Assembly: GCF_052078665.1 (NCBI RefSeq) | Contig: NZ_JBQJIK010000006.1 | Coordinates: 1-64,000 of the forward strand | Reading direction: 5' to 3' | DNA from: Inquilinus sp052078665 | GTDB lineage: Bacteria > Pseudomonadota > Alphaproteobacteria > DSM-16000 > Inquilinaceae | DNA length: 64,000 bases | Shown here: in pieces, positions 25,088 to 33,895 of the stretch | Numbering within the stretch: the stretch's first letter is position 1 | How the letters are laid out: each line of letters starts with the position of its first letter | Notes under the pieces: model-generated | Databases searched by the model: none | Told to the model about the DNA's origin: nothing | What the model saw: the letters and a program-made list of their open reading frames with translations, nothing else | Program-made: the position numbers and the translations under genes

Positions 25088-25354
25088 ATGACTCGACATA
25101 CACTCGCGCCTGCCGCTCTCGTGCTCTTTCTGGCCGCCGCCGGCCCGGCGCTGGCCGACAGCCAGTCCAGCAACTCCTCCTCCAACTGCTCCAACGGCCG
25201 CTGCACGCGGGTCGAGACCTATGACGTCGAGGACCGTCACGGCAGCTACGGCTGGACCCGGGTGGAGACCTGGGACGAGCAGCCTCGGCGCCGCTCCCGG
25301 CCGCCGCCGGTGGTGATCGTCCTGCCGCCGCGCGACGACGACGACGAGGACTGA
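25088..25354 (+). CDS. Small secreted protein with acidic tail, unknown
   Basis: 88 residues. A clear Sec signal peptide ends at GPALAD. The mature part starts with a Ser/Asn/Cys stretch (SQSSNSSSNCSNGRC, two cysteines), has two near-repeats RVETYDVE and RVETWDEQ with HGSYGW between them, a proline-arginine section and ends in an acidic run DDDDED. No family recognised. It ends five bases before the convergent EamA gene stop. The internal RVET repeat and signal peptide argue that it is a real gene. Confidence 0.7.
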   Translation: MTRHTLAPAALVLFLAAAGPALADSQSSNSSSNCSNGRCTRVETYDVEDRHGSYGWTRVETWDEQPRRRSRPPPVVIVLPPRDDDDED

Positions 25355-25359
25355 CCGCC

Positions 25360-26265
25360 TCACCGGGCGAAGGTGGCGAGGGCGACACCGCCGAGGGTCA
25401 GGGCCAGGGCGCCGATCTCGCGCAGGCCGAACGGGTCGCCCAGCAGCGCCACCGAGGCGAGCACGCCGACCACCGGCGCCAGCAGCGACCCGATGGTGGC
25501 GACCGAGGCCGGCAGCCGGCGCAGCGCCGCGAACCAGCAGACATAGGCGAGGCCGAAGGCGAGGACGCCGCCATAGACCAGCGCCGCCCAGGCCCTGGCC
25601 TCCAGCGCCGCGAAATCCGGCTGTTCGAGCAGTTGCCACAGCAGCAGCAGCGGCAGCAGGCCGAGCCCGGTCTGCCACGCCACCAGGGCGGTCGGCGGCA
25701 TCGCCACCGGCGCCCGCTTGGCCAGCACGGTGCCGAGCGCGAACAGCATCGACCCGGCCAGGGCGAAGGCCACGCCGGGCAGCTTGGCGGCGAGATCGGC
25801 CTCGCCCGGCGTGCTGTGCGCCACCAGCAGCACGATGCCGGACAGGCCGAGCACCAGGCCGACGCCGCGGCGCATGGTCGGCCGCTCGCCCAGCAGCGGC
25901 CAGGCCAGCAGCGCGGCCCAGATCGGCAGGGTGTAGGCCAGGATCGTGGTCTCCGACGCCCGCAGCCACAGCAGCGACAGGGTGGTCAGCGCCATCCAGG
26001 CGGTGACGTTGAGCGCGGCGGCCAGGCACAGCCGGCCCCATTGGCCGCGCGGTGGCATCAGGGATTCGCGCCGCGCCAGGGCGATCGCCAGCACCAGGGC
26101 GGTGCCGATCAGGCCGCTCGCCGCCCGCACCGAGAAGGGCGGCAGCACCGCCACCAGATACTTCACCAGCGGCCAGTTGAAGCCCCACATCAGGCTGGTC
26201 GCGACCAGCAGGCCCAGCCCCTGGACCGAGACCCCCGGAGCCCTTGGTGCGGCGTTCGTCACCAT
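25360..26265 (-). CDS. EamA/DMT-family transporter
   Basis: 301 residues with ten predicted hydrophobic segments in two homologous EamA halves, beginning LLVATSLMWGFNWPLVKYLV and, in the second half, ALAGSMLFALGTVLAKRAP. Members of this drug/metabolite transporter superfamily usually export amino acids or metabolites. It is followed 15 bases away by the preceding SDR gene stop on the same strand, so both may be cotranscribed. Substrate unknown. Confidence 0.9.
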   Translation of the reverse strand: MVTNAAPRAPGVSVQGLGLLVATSLMWGFNWPLVKYLVAVLPPFSVRAASGLIGTALVLAIALARRESLMPPRGQWGRLCLAAALNVTAWMALTTLSLLWLRASETTILAYTLPIWAALLAWPLLGERPTMRRGVGLVLGLSGIVLLVAHSTPGEADLAAKLPGVAFALAGSMLFALGTVLAKRAPVAMPPTALVAWQTGLGLLPLLLLWQLLEQPDFAALEARAWAALVYGGVLAFGLAYVCWFAALRRLPASVATIGSLLAPVVGVLASVALLGDPFGLREIGALALTLGGVALATFAR

Positions 26266-26280
26266 CCGGTCGCCGGCCCG

Positions 26281-27057
26281 CTAGACGATCACGGGGCTCT
26301 GCAGCCCATCCATGGTGATGGTGACGCCGGTGATGTAGGCCGCCCTGGCCGAGGCCAGGAACAGCACGGCGTCGGCGATCTCCTCCGGCTGCGCCCCGCG
26401 GCCGAGCGGGATCCGCGACACCGCGCGCTGCCGCGCCTCCTCCAGGGTGATGCCGTGCAGCCGGGTTTCGGCCTGCAGCCCCTCGGCCACCCGCTCGGTC
26501 TCGGTCAGGCCGGGGTTGATGCCGACCACGCGGATGCCCTTGCCGGCATAGGCGGTGGCGAGGCCGGCCGTGGCCAGCATCAGTGCGGCGTTGGCGGCGC
26601 CGCCGGCGATGTGCACCGTCGCCGGCACCTTGCCGCCATTGCCGATGACGTTGACCACGACGCCGGTGCCGCGCGCGCCCATGCGCTTCACCACCGGATC
26701 GATGACGTTGATGTAGGAGAAGAACTTGGCGTCCATCGCCGCCTTGTAGGCGGCCGGGGTCAGTTCCTCCGCCGGAGTGCGCCGGGCGGCGCCGGCCGAG
26801 TTGACCAGCACGTCGATCGGGCCGAGCTGACGCTCCGCCGCCTCCACCGCCGACAGCGCCGCCGCGGCGTCGGTCAGGTCGGCGGCGATGGCGACGACGC
26901 CCGGCAGCCCGGCGGCGGCGCGGTCGAGGTTGGCCTGGCTGCGCGAGACGATGGCCACCTTGGCGCCTTCCGCCAGGAAGGCGCGGGCGCAAGCCAGGCC
27001 GATGCCCTTCGATCCGCCGGTCACCAGCACGGTCTTTCCGGTCAGGCCGAGATCCAT
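26281..27057 (-). CDS. SDR-family protein lacking the catalytic Tyr and Lys
   Basis: 258 residues with an intact Rossmann motif LVTGGSKGIGLACARAF and the structural LVNSAG. At the active site, where YxxxK is expected, the sequence reads VHIAGGAANAALM: tyrosine is replaced by histidine and lysine by glycine. The C-terminal TITMDGLQSPVIV resembles the ordinary cofactor-domain end. It should bind NAD(P) but is unlikely to work as a normal dehydrogenase; a related group with this GGAANAA segment exists. It is probably transcribed together with the EamA transporter downstream. Confidence 0.88.
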   Translation of the reverse strand: MDLGLTGKTVLVTGGSKGIGLACARAFLAEGAKVAIVSRSQANLDRAAAGLPGVVAIAADLTDAAAALSAVEAAERQLGPIDVLVNSAGAARRTPAEELTPAAYKAAMDAKFFSYINVIDPVVKRMGARGTGVVVNVIGNGGKVPATVHIAGGAANAALMLATAGLATAYAGKGIRVVGINPGLTETERVAEGLQAETRLHGITLEEARQRAVSRIPLGRGAQPEEIADAVLFLASARAAYITGVTITMDGLQSPVIV

Positions 27058-27091
27058 GGAACGCTCCTTCGGATTGGGTTCAGGCGCAGGC

Positions 27092-27241
27092 CTCAGAGAC
27101 CGTTTGGAAATGCGCTGGCGTGAGTCGGCTGGTGGTGATTTCGAGAACCGGCGCGCAGCGGACGTTTGAGTCCGTGAGCACCGGAAGCGCAGAAGCCGCC
27201 ATCAGACGGCCGCGCCAGTAGCATTTCCAAGCGGTCTCTCA
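27092..27241. repeat. Palindromic MITE-like repeat, copy 1
   Basis: A 150-base element with terminal inverted repeats GAGACCGTTTGGAAATGC (27096-27113) and GCATTTCCAAGCGGTCTC (27221-27238) and a central stem CGGAC (27159-27163)/GTCCG (27170-27174). A second copy, about 90 percent identical by eye, lies at 39721. TCAG is found at both ends. The right-hand TCA is the stop codon (TGA) of the minus-strand glutamine-synthetase-like gene, so the element begins at the end of that gene. It has no coding capacity. Confidence 0.85.
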
Positions 27242-28621
27242 GATGATCTCGAAGTACCGTGCCAGCTCCCAATCGGTGATGTGCTTGCGGAATTCGCGCT
27301 CCTCCCATTCGCGGGTGGCGGCGTAGTGCTCGACCCAGTCGTCGCCGAACAGGCCGCGCGCCGTCTTCGACGCGCGCAGCCGCTGGGCTGCGTCCCACAG
27401 CGTGCGCGGCAGCTCCGACTTGCGCGGGAAGGACTTGGCGTAGGCGTTGCCCTTCACCGGCTCGCCCAGCTCCAGCTTGCGCTCGATGCCCCACAGCCCG
27501 GCGCCCAGCGCCGCGGCCAGGACGATGTAGGGGTTGGCGTCGGCAGCGGCGATGCGGAACTCGACCCGCTGGCTCTTCGGCCCGCCCTGGATCACGCGCA
27601 GCGCCGTGGTCCGGTTCTCCACCCCCCAGGTCGCCGAGGTCGGCGCCCAGAAGCCCGGGATCAGCCGGGAATAGGCGTTCACCGTCTGCGCGATCATGGC
27701 CAGGAACTCCGGCATCAGCGCCTGCTGGCCGGCCACGAAATGGCGCATGGTCGCGCTCATCCCATGCGAGTCCTTGGGGTCGTGGAAGGCCGGCTTGCCC
27801 TTGCCGTCGATCAGCGACATGTGGATGTGGCCGCTCTGCCCCGGCACCTCGTTCGACCACTTCGACATGAAGGTGGCCATCAGATTGTTGCGCTGGGCGA
27901 TCACCTTGGTGAAGGTGCGGAACAGCGTCGCCTTGTCGGCGGCGGCCAGGCCGTCATCGACCGCGATCGCCGCCTCCAGCACGCCCGGCCCGGTCTCGGT
28001 GTGCAGCCCCTCGATCTCGCAGTCCAGCGCCTGCATGGTGCCGAGCAGCTCGTGGTACAGGTCCGACCACACCGTGTTGCGCAGCGTCGAATAGCCGAAG
28101 AAGCCCGGCGTCAGGCTGGTCAGGTTGCGGTAGTGCTTCTCGCGCACCGAATGCGGCGTCTCGTCGAACAGGAAGAACTCGTATTCGAACGCCGCCTTCA
28201 GGCTGAAGCCCATGTCGGCGGCCTTGTCCAGCATCCGGCGCAGCAGGGCGCGCGGGCACACCGCCTCGGCCTGGTCGGCCAGCTCGCACAGGAAGAAGGG
28301 CAGGTCGTTCTCGAAGGGCAGGCGGCGCATCGTCTCCGGCAGCAGGCGCACCGGCGCGTCCGGATAGGCGGTGTGCCAGCCGGTGTAGCGGGCGTTGTCG
28401 TAGAGTTGGTCGTGGCTGTCCCAGCCGACGATCACGTCGCAGAAGCCGAAGCCCTTCTCCAGCGCCGACAGGAATTTTTCGCGGGAGATGTACTTGCCGC
28501 GCAGGATGCCGTCGACATCGGTCAGCGCCACCTTGACGTGGTTGTAGCCCCCGTCCTGCACCAGCTTGCGGGCATCGTCGGCGGTGAAGCGGGCCGCGGC
28601 CCGTGGGGTCGGTTGCGCCAT
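27239..28621 (-). CDS. Glutamine-synthetase-like gamma-glutamyl ligase (PuuA/GlnA3 type)
   Basis: 460 residues. Class landmarks include the metal-binding AAFEYEFFLFD, the ATP-proximal SGHIHMSL and the glutamate-binding RVEFRIAAADANPY. Proteins of this branch ligate glutamate to amines such as putrescine, ethanolamine or ethylamine rather than ammonia; the deviation from GlnA in length and loops supports that. An APC-family permease is divergent, as is common for amine or amino-acid catabolic units. The stop codon lies on the edge of a palindromic repeat element. Confidence 0.9.
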   Translation of the reverse strand: MAQPTPRAAARFTADDARKLVQDGGYNHVKVALTDVDGILRGKYISREKFLSALEKGFGFCDVIVGWDSHDQLYDNARYTGWHTAYPDAPVRLLPETMRRLPFENDLPFFLCELADQAEAVCPRALLRRMLDKAADMGFSLKAAFEYEFFLFDETPHSVREKHYRNLTSLTPGFFGYSTLRNTVWSDLYHELLGTMQALDCEIEGLHTETGPGVLEAAIAVDDGLAAADKATLFRTFTKVIAQRNNLMATFMSKWSNEVPGQSGHIHMSLIDGKGKPAFHDPKDSHGMSATMRHFVAGQQALMPEFLAMIAQTVNAYSRLIPGFWAPTSATWGVENRTTALRVIQGGPKSQRVEFRIAAADANPYIVLAAALGAGLWGIERKLELGEPVKGNAYAKSFPRKSELPRTLWDAAQRLRASKTARGLFGDDWVEHYAATREWEEREFRKHITDWELARYFEII

Positions 28622-28896
28622 GATCAGTCGAAGTCTCCCGTTTCCGTGCCGCCCGCTGCTTGGTTCGGATGATCCGGCGGGTCGATGCGATCTATTCAGA
28701 GCATGTCCGGCGAAGCGGCGGCAAGAGAGGCCGCGACCCGGGTGGTCCGGGCTTGCGCAACATGCTTGCCGGAGCTTTGGTTCGGTGAGACTGTTTCTGC
28801 CGGATCCGAGCCGATCCGCGTGGGATTTGGCCCGATTCGGGGTGTGGGGAGCGGTCCAAGAAGCAGTCCAGAACCGGCAAACAGGGGGTGTCCATC

Positions 28897-30462
28897 ATGT
28901 CCCAGGACGGTCATCGTTCGGGAGGCGAGCACGACATTGCGGAGGATGTGAAGGTCCTGCACGGCATGGGCTACGCCCAGGAACTGCTGCGGCGGATGTC
29001 CGGCTTCTCCAACTTCGCCATTTCCTTTTCGATCATCTGCATCCTGTCCGGCGGCATCAATTCGCTGGGGCAGGCGATCGGCGGGGTCGGCGGCGCCGCG
29101 ATCGGCATCGGTTGGCCGCTCGGCTGCCTCGTCTCGCTGGTCTTCGCCCTCGGCATGGGCCAGATCGCCTCGGCCTATCCGACCGCCGGCGGGCTCTACC
29201 ACTGGGGCTCGATCCTCGGTGGCCGGGCGCTCGGCTGGGTCACCGCCTGGTTCAACCTGCTCGGCCTGATCACCGTGCTCGGCGCGATCAATGTCGGCAC
29301 CTTCCTGTTCGTGGTCGGCGCCTTCGGCGCCCAGCTCGGCCTCGAAGGCACGTTCTGGACCCAGGTGATCTTCCTGGCGCTCCTGACCGGCAGCCAGGCG
29401 CTGCTGAACCATCTCGGCATCCGGGTCACCACCCTGCTGACCGACCTCAGCGGCTATCTGATCTTCCTGGTCGCGATCGCCCTGACCATCGCCTTCCTGG
29501 CCTATGCCCCGGCGATCGACATCTCGCGGCTGTGGACCTTCACCAACTACAGCGGCCCCGCCGGCGGCGATGTCTGGCCGCAGCACAGCGGCCTGCTGAT
29601 GGTGTTCCTGCTCGGCCTGCTGCTGCCGATCTACACCATCACCGGCTTCGACGCCTCGGCCCACACCTCGGAGGAGACGGTGCGGGCCTCCTACAACGTG
29701 CCGCGGTCGATGGTGCGGTCGGTGGTGCTGTCCGCCGTCTTCGGCTACGCCATGCTGGTCGCCTTCGTGCTGGCGATCCCGAGCATGGACGAGGCCGCGG
29801 CCCAGGGCTGGAACGTGTTCTTCTGGACCTCGGATGCGGTGCTGCCGGCCGGGCTGAAGATCGTGCTCTATGTCGGCATCGCGATCAGCCAGTACCTGTG
29901 CGGCCTGGCCACGGTCACCTCGGTGTCGCGCATGATCTTCGCCTTCGCCCGCGACGGCGGCCTGCCGGCCTCGTCCTCGCTGCGCAAGGTCAGCCCGACC
30001 TTCCGCACCCCGGTCGCGGCGATCTGGACCGGCGCCGCGCTGGCCGTGCTCTTCACCGTCTACACACCGGTCTACACCACCGTGGTGTCGGTGACCGTGA
30101 TCTTCCTGTTCATCTCCTACGGCCTGCCGATCGCGCTCGGCGCCATCGCCTATGGCCGGACCTGGACCCAGATGGGGCCGTGGACGCTGGGCGGCGCCTA
30201 CCGGCTGGTGGCGCTGCTCTGCGTGCTGTCGGTGATCCTGATCTTCACCATCGGCGTGCAGCCGCCGAACGACAAGGCGCTGTGGATCACGCTTGGCTTC
30301 CTGGTGATCACCGCCGGCGTCTGGTTCGGGCTGGAGCGCGAGCGGTTCAAAGGCCCGCCGATCGGCGAGATGATCCGCCAGCGCCAGGCCGAGATCGCGG
30401 CGGCCGAGCAGGCGGTGGGCGAGACTGCGGGTGCGGCCGTCGGCGAGGCCGGCAAGGCCTGA
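28897..30462 (+). CDS. APC-family amino acid/amine permease
   Basis: 521 residues from the ATG at 28897 with AGGGGG upstream. About twelve membrane segments; the first contains GFSNFAISFSIICILSGG, and ASAYPTAGGLYHWGSILGG is the conserved segment of GABA/choline-type APC permeases of the Uga4/BAT1 group. It probably imports an amino acid or polyamine that the divergent glutamine-synthetase-like enzyme then glutamylates. Transcription ends at a strong terminator at 30483. Confidence 0.92.
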   Translation: MSQDGHRSGGEHDIAEDVKVLHGMGYAQELLRRMSGFSNFAISFSIICILSGGINSLGQAIGGVGGAAIGIGWPLGCLVSLVFALGMGQIASAYPTAGGLYHWGSILGGRALGWVTAWFNLLGLITVLGAINVGTFLFVVGAFGAQLGLEGTFWTQVIFLALLTGSQALLNHLGIRVTTLLTDLSGYLIFLVAIALTIAFLAYAPAIDISRLWTFTNYSGPAGGDVWPQHSGLLMVFLLGLLLPIYTITGFDASAHTSEETVRASYNVPRSMVRSVVLSAVFGYAMLVAFVLAIPSMDEAAAQGWNVFFWTSDAVLPAGLKIVLYVGIAISQYLCGLATVTSVSRMIFAFARDGGLPASSSLRKVSPTFRTPVAAIWTGAALAVLFTVYTPVYTTVVSVTVIFLFISYGLPIALGAIAYGRTWTQMGPWTLGGAYRLVALLCVLSVILIFTIGVQPPNDKALWITLGFLVITAGVWFGLERERFKGPPIGEMIRQRQAEIAAAEQAVGETAGAAVGEAGKA

Positions 30463-30482
30463 CCCGGACCGCTGCCATCCAT

Positions 30483-30514
30483 GGGGCGCCCCCGGCCGGG
30501 CGCCCCTTTTTCTT
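30483..30514 (+). terminator. Rho-independent terminator of the APC permease gene
   Basis: GGGGCGCCC (30483-30491), loop CCGGCC and GGGCGCCCC (30498-30506) are followed at once by TTTTTCTT. This is the cleanest intrinsic terminator in the window. Confidence 0.9.
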
Positions 30515-30547
30515 GCCGTGGGGGCGGGGTCGATCTAAACCGTATAA

Positions 30548-30557
30548 GTCGTACAAT
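30548..30557. promoter_or_regulatory. GTCGTACAAT operator-like site upstream of the DenD-like gene
   Basis: GTCGTACAAT lies 43 bases before the start of the dehydrogenase. Its exact inverse ATTGTACGAC occurs at 32672 before the ABC importer. The core TNGTACNA resembles operators of FadR-type GntR regulators, so one such regulator may control both units. Confidence 0.45.
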
Positions 30558-30599
30558 AGAGCCGCCGATCGACGGCGGCAGGTTCAGGGGAAACGCAGG

Positions 30600-31598
30600 A
30601 TGAAGGTCGTCATCACCGGTGGTCTCGGTTTCGTCGGGCTGAACCTCGCCCGGGCGCTGCTGAAGCGCGGCACGCTGACCGGCATCTCCGGCCAACCGGA
30701 GCCGATCGATGCGATCACCCTGTTCGACATGGCGGCGCCGGACCAGCGGCCGGACGGGCTCGACGACCGGGTGTCGATCGTCACCGGCGACATCTCCGAC
30801 CGCGCCACCGTCTCCAGCCTGGTCGACCGCGACGACATCTCGGTGTTCCACCTCGCCTCGATCCTGTCGGGCGGCGGTGAGAAAGATTTCGACCTGGCGC
30901 TCAGGGTCAATCTCGACGGCGGGCTGAACGTGTTCGAGGCGCTGCGGGCGCGGGCGGGCGGGGCGCAGCGCCTGGTCGCCGCCAGCTCGATCGCCGTGTT
31001 CGGCGGTTCGGTGATGCCGAAGACGGTGACCGACGCCACCAAGCAGACCAGCCAGACCACCTACGGCGTCACCAAGACGATCACCGAGCTCTTGATCAAC
31101 GACTACAGCCGCAAGGGCTTCTTCGACGGCCGCGCGGCCCGGCTGCCGACCATCTTCGTCCGTCCCGGAAAGGCAAATTCCGCCGCCTCCAGCTTCTGCT
31201 CCGGCGTGTTCCGCGAGCCGCTGAACGGCGTCGAATGCGTGCTGCCGGTGACCCGGGCGCAGCTGCCGATGCTGGGCTACCGCAACTGCGTCGCCAGCTT
31301 CATCGGCCTGCACGAGGCCCCGGCCGCTGCGCTGGGCGACGACCGCGCCGTCAACCTGCCCAGCCGCGCCTATACGGTCGAGGACATGGTCGCGTCGGTG
31401 AAGCGGGTGGCCGAGAAGTACCAGATCAAGCTCGGGCCGATCACGACCAAGCCCGACCCGGTGATCCAGGCGATCGTCGACGGCTGGGCCACCGACGCCT
31501 CCTGGGACCGGGCCAAGGCGCTGGGCCTGCCGATCGACGAGAGCATCGACCGGGTGGTCGAGGACTACATCGAGGACTTCCTGCCCAGCCGTCATTGA
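30600..31598 (+). CDS. denD: D-erythronate dehydrogenase-like NAD epimerase/dehydratase
   Basis: 332 residues of the extended SDR type: NAD-binding ITGGLGFVGLNLARALL and catalytic TTYGVTKTITELL with intact YxxxK. The segment LLKRGTLTG followed by ITLFDMAAP and the RPGKANSAASSFCSGVFREP region are those of DenD, which oxidises D-erythronate to 2-oxo-D-erythronate. The partner genes of the four-carbon acid-sugar pathway (isomerase, kinase, decarboxylase) are not in the window. An operator-like word shared with the ABC importer 2 kb away suggests joint control. The ATG at 30600 follows CAGGGGAAACGCAGG. Confidence 0.85.
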   Translation: MKVVITGGLGFVGLNLARALLKRGTLTGISGQPEPIDAITLFDMAAPDQRPDGLDDRVSIVTGDISDRATVSSLVDRDDISVFHLASILSGGGEKDFDLALRVNLDGGLNVFEALRARAGGAQRLVAASSIAVFGGSVMPKTVTDATKQTSQTTYGVTKTITELLINDYSRKGFFDGRAARLPTIFVRPGKANSAASSFCSGVFREPLNGVECVLPVTRAQLPMLGYRNCVASFIGLHEAPAAALGDDRAVNLPSRAYTVEDMVASVKRVAEKYQIKLGPITTKPDPVIQAIVDGWATDASWDRAKALGLPIDESIDRVVEDYIEDFLPSRH

Positions 31599-31600
31599 CG

Positions 31601-31683
31601 CGTAGGTTGGGTTCGCCTGCGGGCGAACCCAACATCTCGATACCGGCGCAATGTTGGGTTCGCGGCCGCGAACCCAACCTACG
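31601..31683. repeat. Compound palindromic repeat between convergent genes
   Basis: CGTAGGTTGGGTTCGC at the left (31601) and its inverse ending CCTACG at 31683 form the outer arms; each half is itself a hairpin (GTTGGGTTCGCCTGCGGGCG side and GTTGGGTTCGCGGCCGCGAA side). This GTTGGGTTCGC-type palindrome is a dispersed intergenic element known from many proteobacteria. It fills the gap between two convergent stops and can serve as a bidirectional terminator. Confidence 0.8.
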
Positions 31684-31695
31684 GCTGGCTGTTGT

Positions 31696-32493
31696 TCACG
31701 CCGCGCCGGCGGCTTGCAGGATCAGCGCCGTGATCTCGCGGGGATGCGAGACGATGCCGAGATGGCTCGACGGCAGCTCGATCGTCGTCGCGCCCATCCG
31801 CTTGGCCATGAAGCGCTCCAGGTCGGGGTTGATCGTCCGGTCCTGGGCCGAGACCTGGTAGAAGCTCGGCTTCGACCGCCATGCCGCCTGCGTCACCTTG
31901 GTCGCGAACAGCGTGTCGGAGATGCGGCCCTGGACGGCGTACAGCACCCGGGCCTTCGCCGGGTCGACGTCGCCGGCGAAGTCGCGCAGGAACGCCTCCT
32001 CGCCGAGCCAGGCATAGCCGCCGCCATGGACCACGCCCGCGCTCGCCGGCGGGGTCGGGTAGGTCTTCGCCAGCGCCGTGTAGTCCTCATTCGCGTCCGG
32101 CGCGCGGGCCGAGCAGTAGACCAGGGCCGAGACCTTGGGATGGACACCGGTCTGGGTGATCACCTCGCCGGCATAGGAATGGCCGACCAGCACGGTCGGG
32201 CCGTCCTGCAGGTCGAGGATGCGCTGGGTGAAGGCGCAGTCCTCGGCCAGCGACTGCAGCGGGTTCTGCACCGCCGTCGGGTTGAGGCCCGCCTGCTGCA
32301 GCCGCGGGATGATTTCCTGCCAGCAGGAGCCATCGGCATAGGCGCCGTGCACCAGCACGACGTTGCGGGCACGGGGCACGGCGACCGGCGCAGCCGCTGC
32401 CGCGGCGCGGGTGTGGCCCGCCGCCAGCACGGCGGCGCCGCCGGCGGCGGCCAGGCCCATCAGGAACTCGCGGCGATCGATGGCGTTCAGCAT
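31696..32493 (-). CDS. Tat-exported alpha/beta hydrolase (salicylate-esterase-like)
   Basis: 265 residues from the ATG at 32493, chosen because GGAGAGGA precedes it; another ATG lies 12 bases upstream. IDRREFLMGLAAAGGAAVL is a twin-arginine signal. The mature enzyme shows NVVLVHGAYADGSCWQ, the elbow VGHSYAGEVI and the C-terminal ELPSSHLGIVSHP with the histidine, the layout of the plant-esterase-like hydrolase group common in bacteria. Periplasmic ester hydrolysis is expected. It is divergent from the ABC importer, with a shared 289-base regulatory gap. Confidence 0.88.
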   Translation of the reverse strand: MLNAIDRREFLMGLAAAGGAAVLAAGHTRAAAAAAPVAVPRARNVVLVHGAYADGSCWQEIIPRLQQAGLNPTAVQNPLQSLAEDCAFTQRILDLQDGPTVLVGHSYAGEVITQTGVHPKVSALVYCSARAPDANEDYTALAKTYPTPPASAGVVHGGGYAWLGEEAFLRDFAGDVDPAKARVLYAVQGRISDTLFATKVTQAAWRSKPSFYQVSAQDRTINPDLERFMAKRMGATTIELPSSHLGIVSHPREITALILQAAGAA

Positions 32494-32586
32494 GGTCCTC
32501 TCCATAGGCAGGGCGCCTCCGGCCCTCCGGAAGCGGCGCTCGATCGCCTCTGTATGTAGAGCGCGGTTTTGAGCGGTATCTGCGTA

Positions 32587-32603
32587 TTCGGATTGGATCC
32601 GAA
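32587..32603. promoter_or_regulatory. Palindromic operator candidate TTCGGAT-N3-ATCCGAA
   Basis: A perfect seven-base inverted repeat with a three-base spacer lies in the AT-richer middle of the divergent gap between the exported hydrolase and the ABC importer. Its size and symmetry suit a dimeric repressor; no regulator gene is adjacent. Confidence 0.5.
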
Positions 32604-32671
32604 ATCAGTTTCATGAATATTTTGTCAGCTTTCGGCACCATCTGCGGATTCCCGTGCGTCGTTCCGCTCAA

Positions 32672-32681
32672 ATTGTACGAC
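32672..32681. promoter_or_regulatory. ATTGTACGAC operator-like site upstream of the ABC importer
   Basis: The exact inverse of the decamer at 30548 before the DenD-like gene. It stands 101 bases before the ATPase start, in the likely promoter zone. A shared FadR-type GntR operator is the suggested meaning. Confidence 0.45.
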
Positions 32682-32782
32682 CAAAGGAACCGATTCCGTT
32701 TGACCCGTCCGGACCATCCGCTACCCTCTGCGGCAACGATCGGCGGCCATGTCGCTTCCGGCATCGCTCAGAGGGAGGGGGA

Positions 32783-33841
<1,059 letters not shown>

Positions 33842-33895
33842 CGGCGGCGGTTTTCAGACAGCGATTTTCAAGCAAAGACAGATGGGAGAGGAAAC

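Noticed and set aside
25034..26992. 652-codon minus-strand frame
   Set aside because: It runs through the EamA and SDR genes in a different frame with alanine/glycine/arginine-rich nonsense.
28566..30599. Long upstream extension of the DenD-like frame
   Set aside because: It overlaps the APC permease in a wrong frame and crosses a strong terminator; the dehydrogenase starts at 30600 with family-typical sequence.
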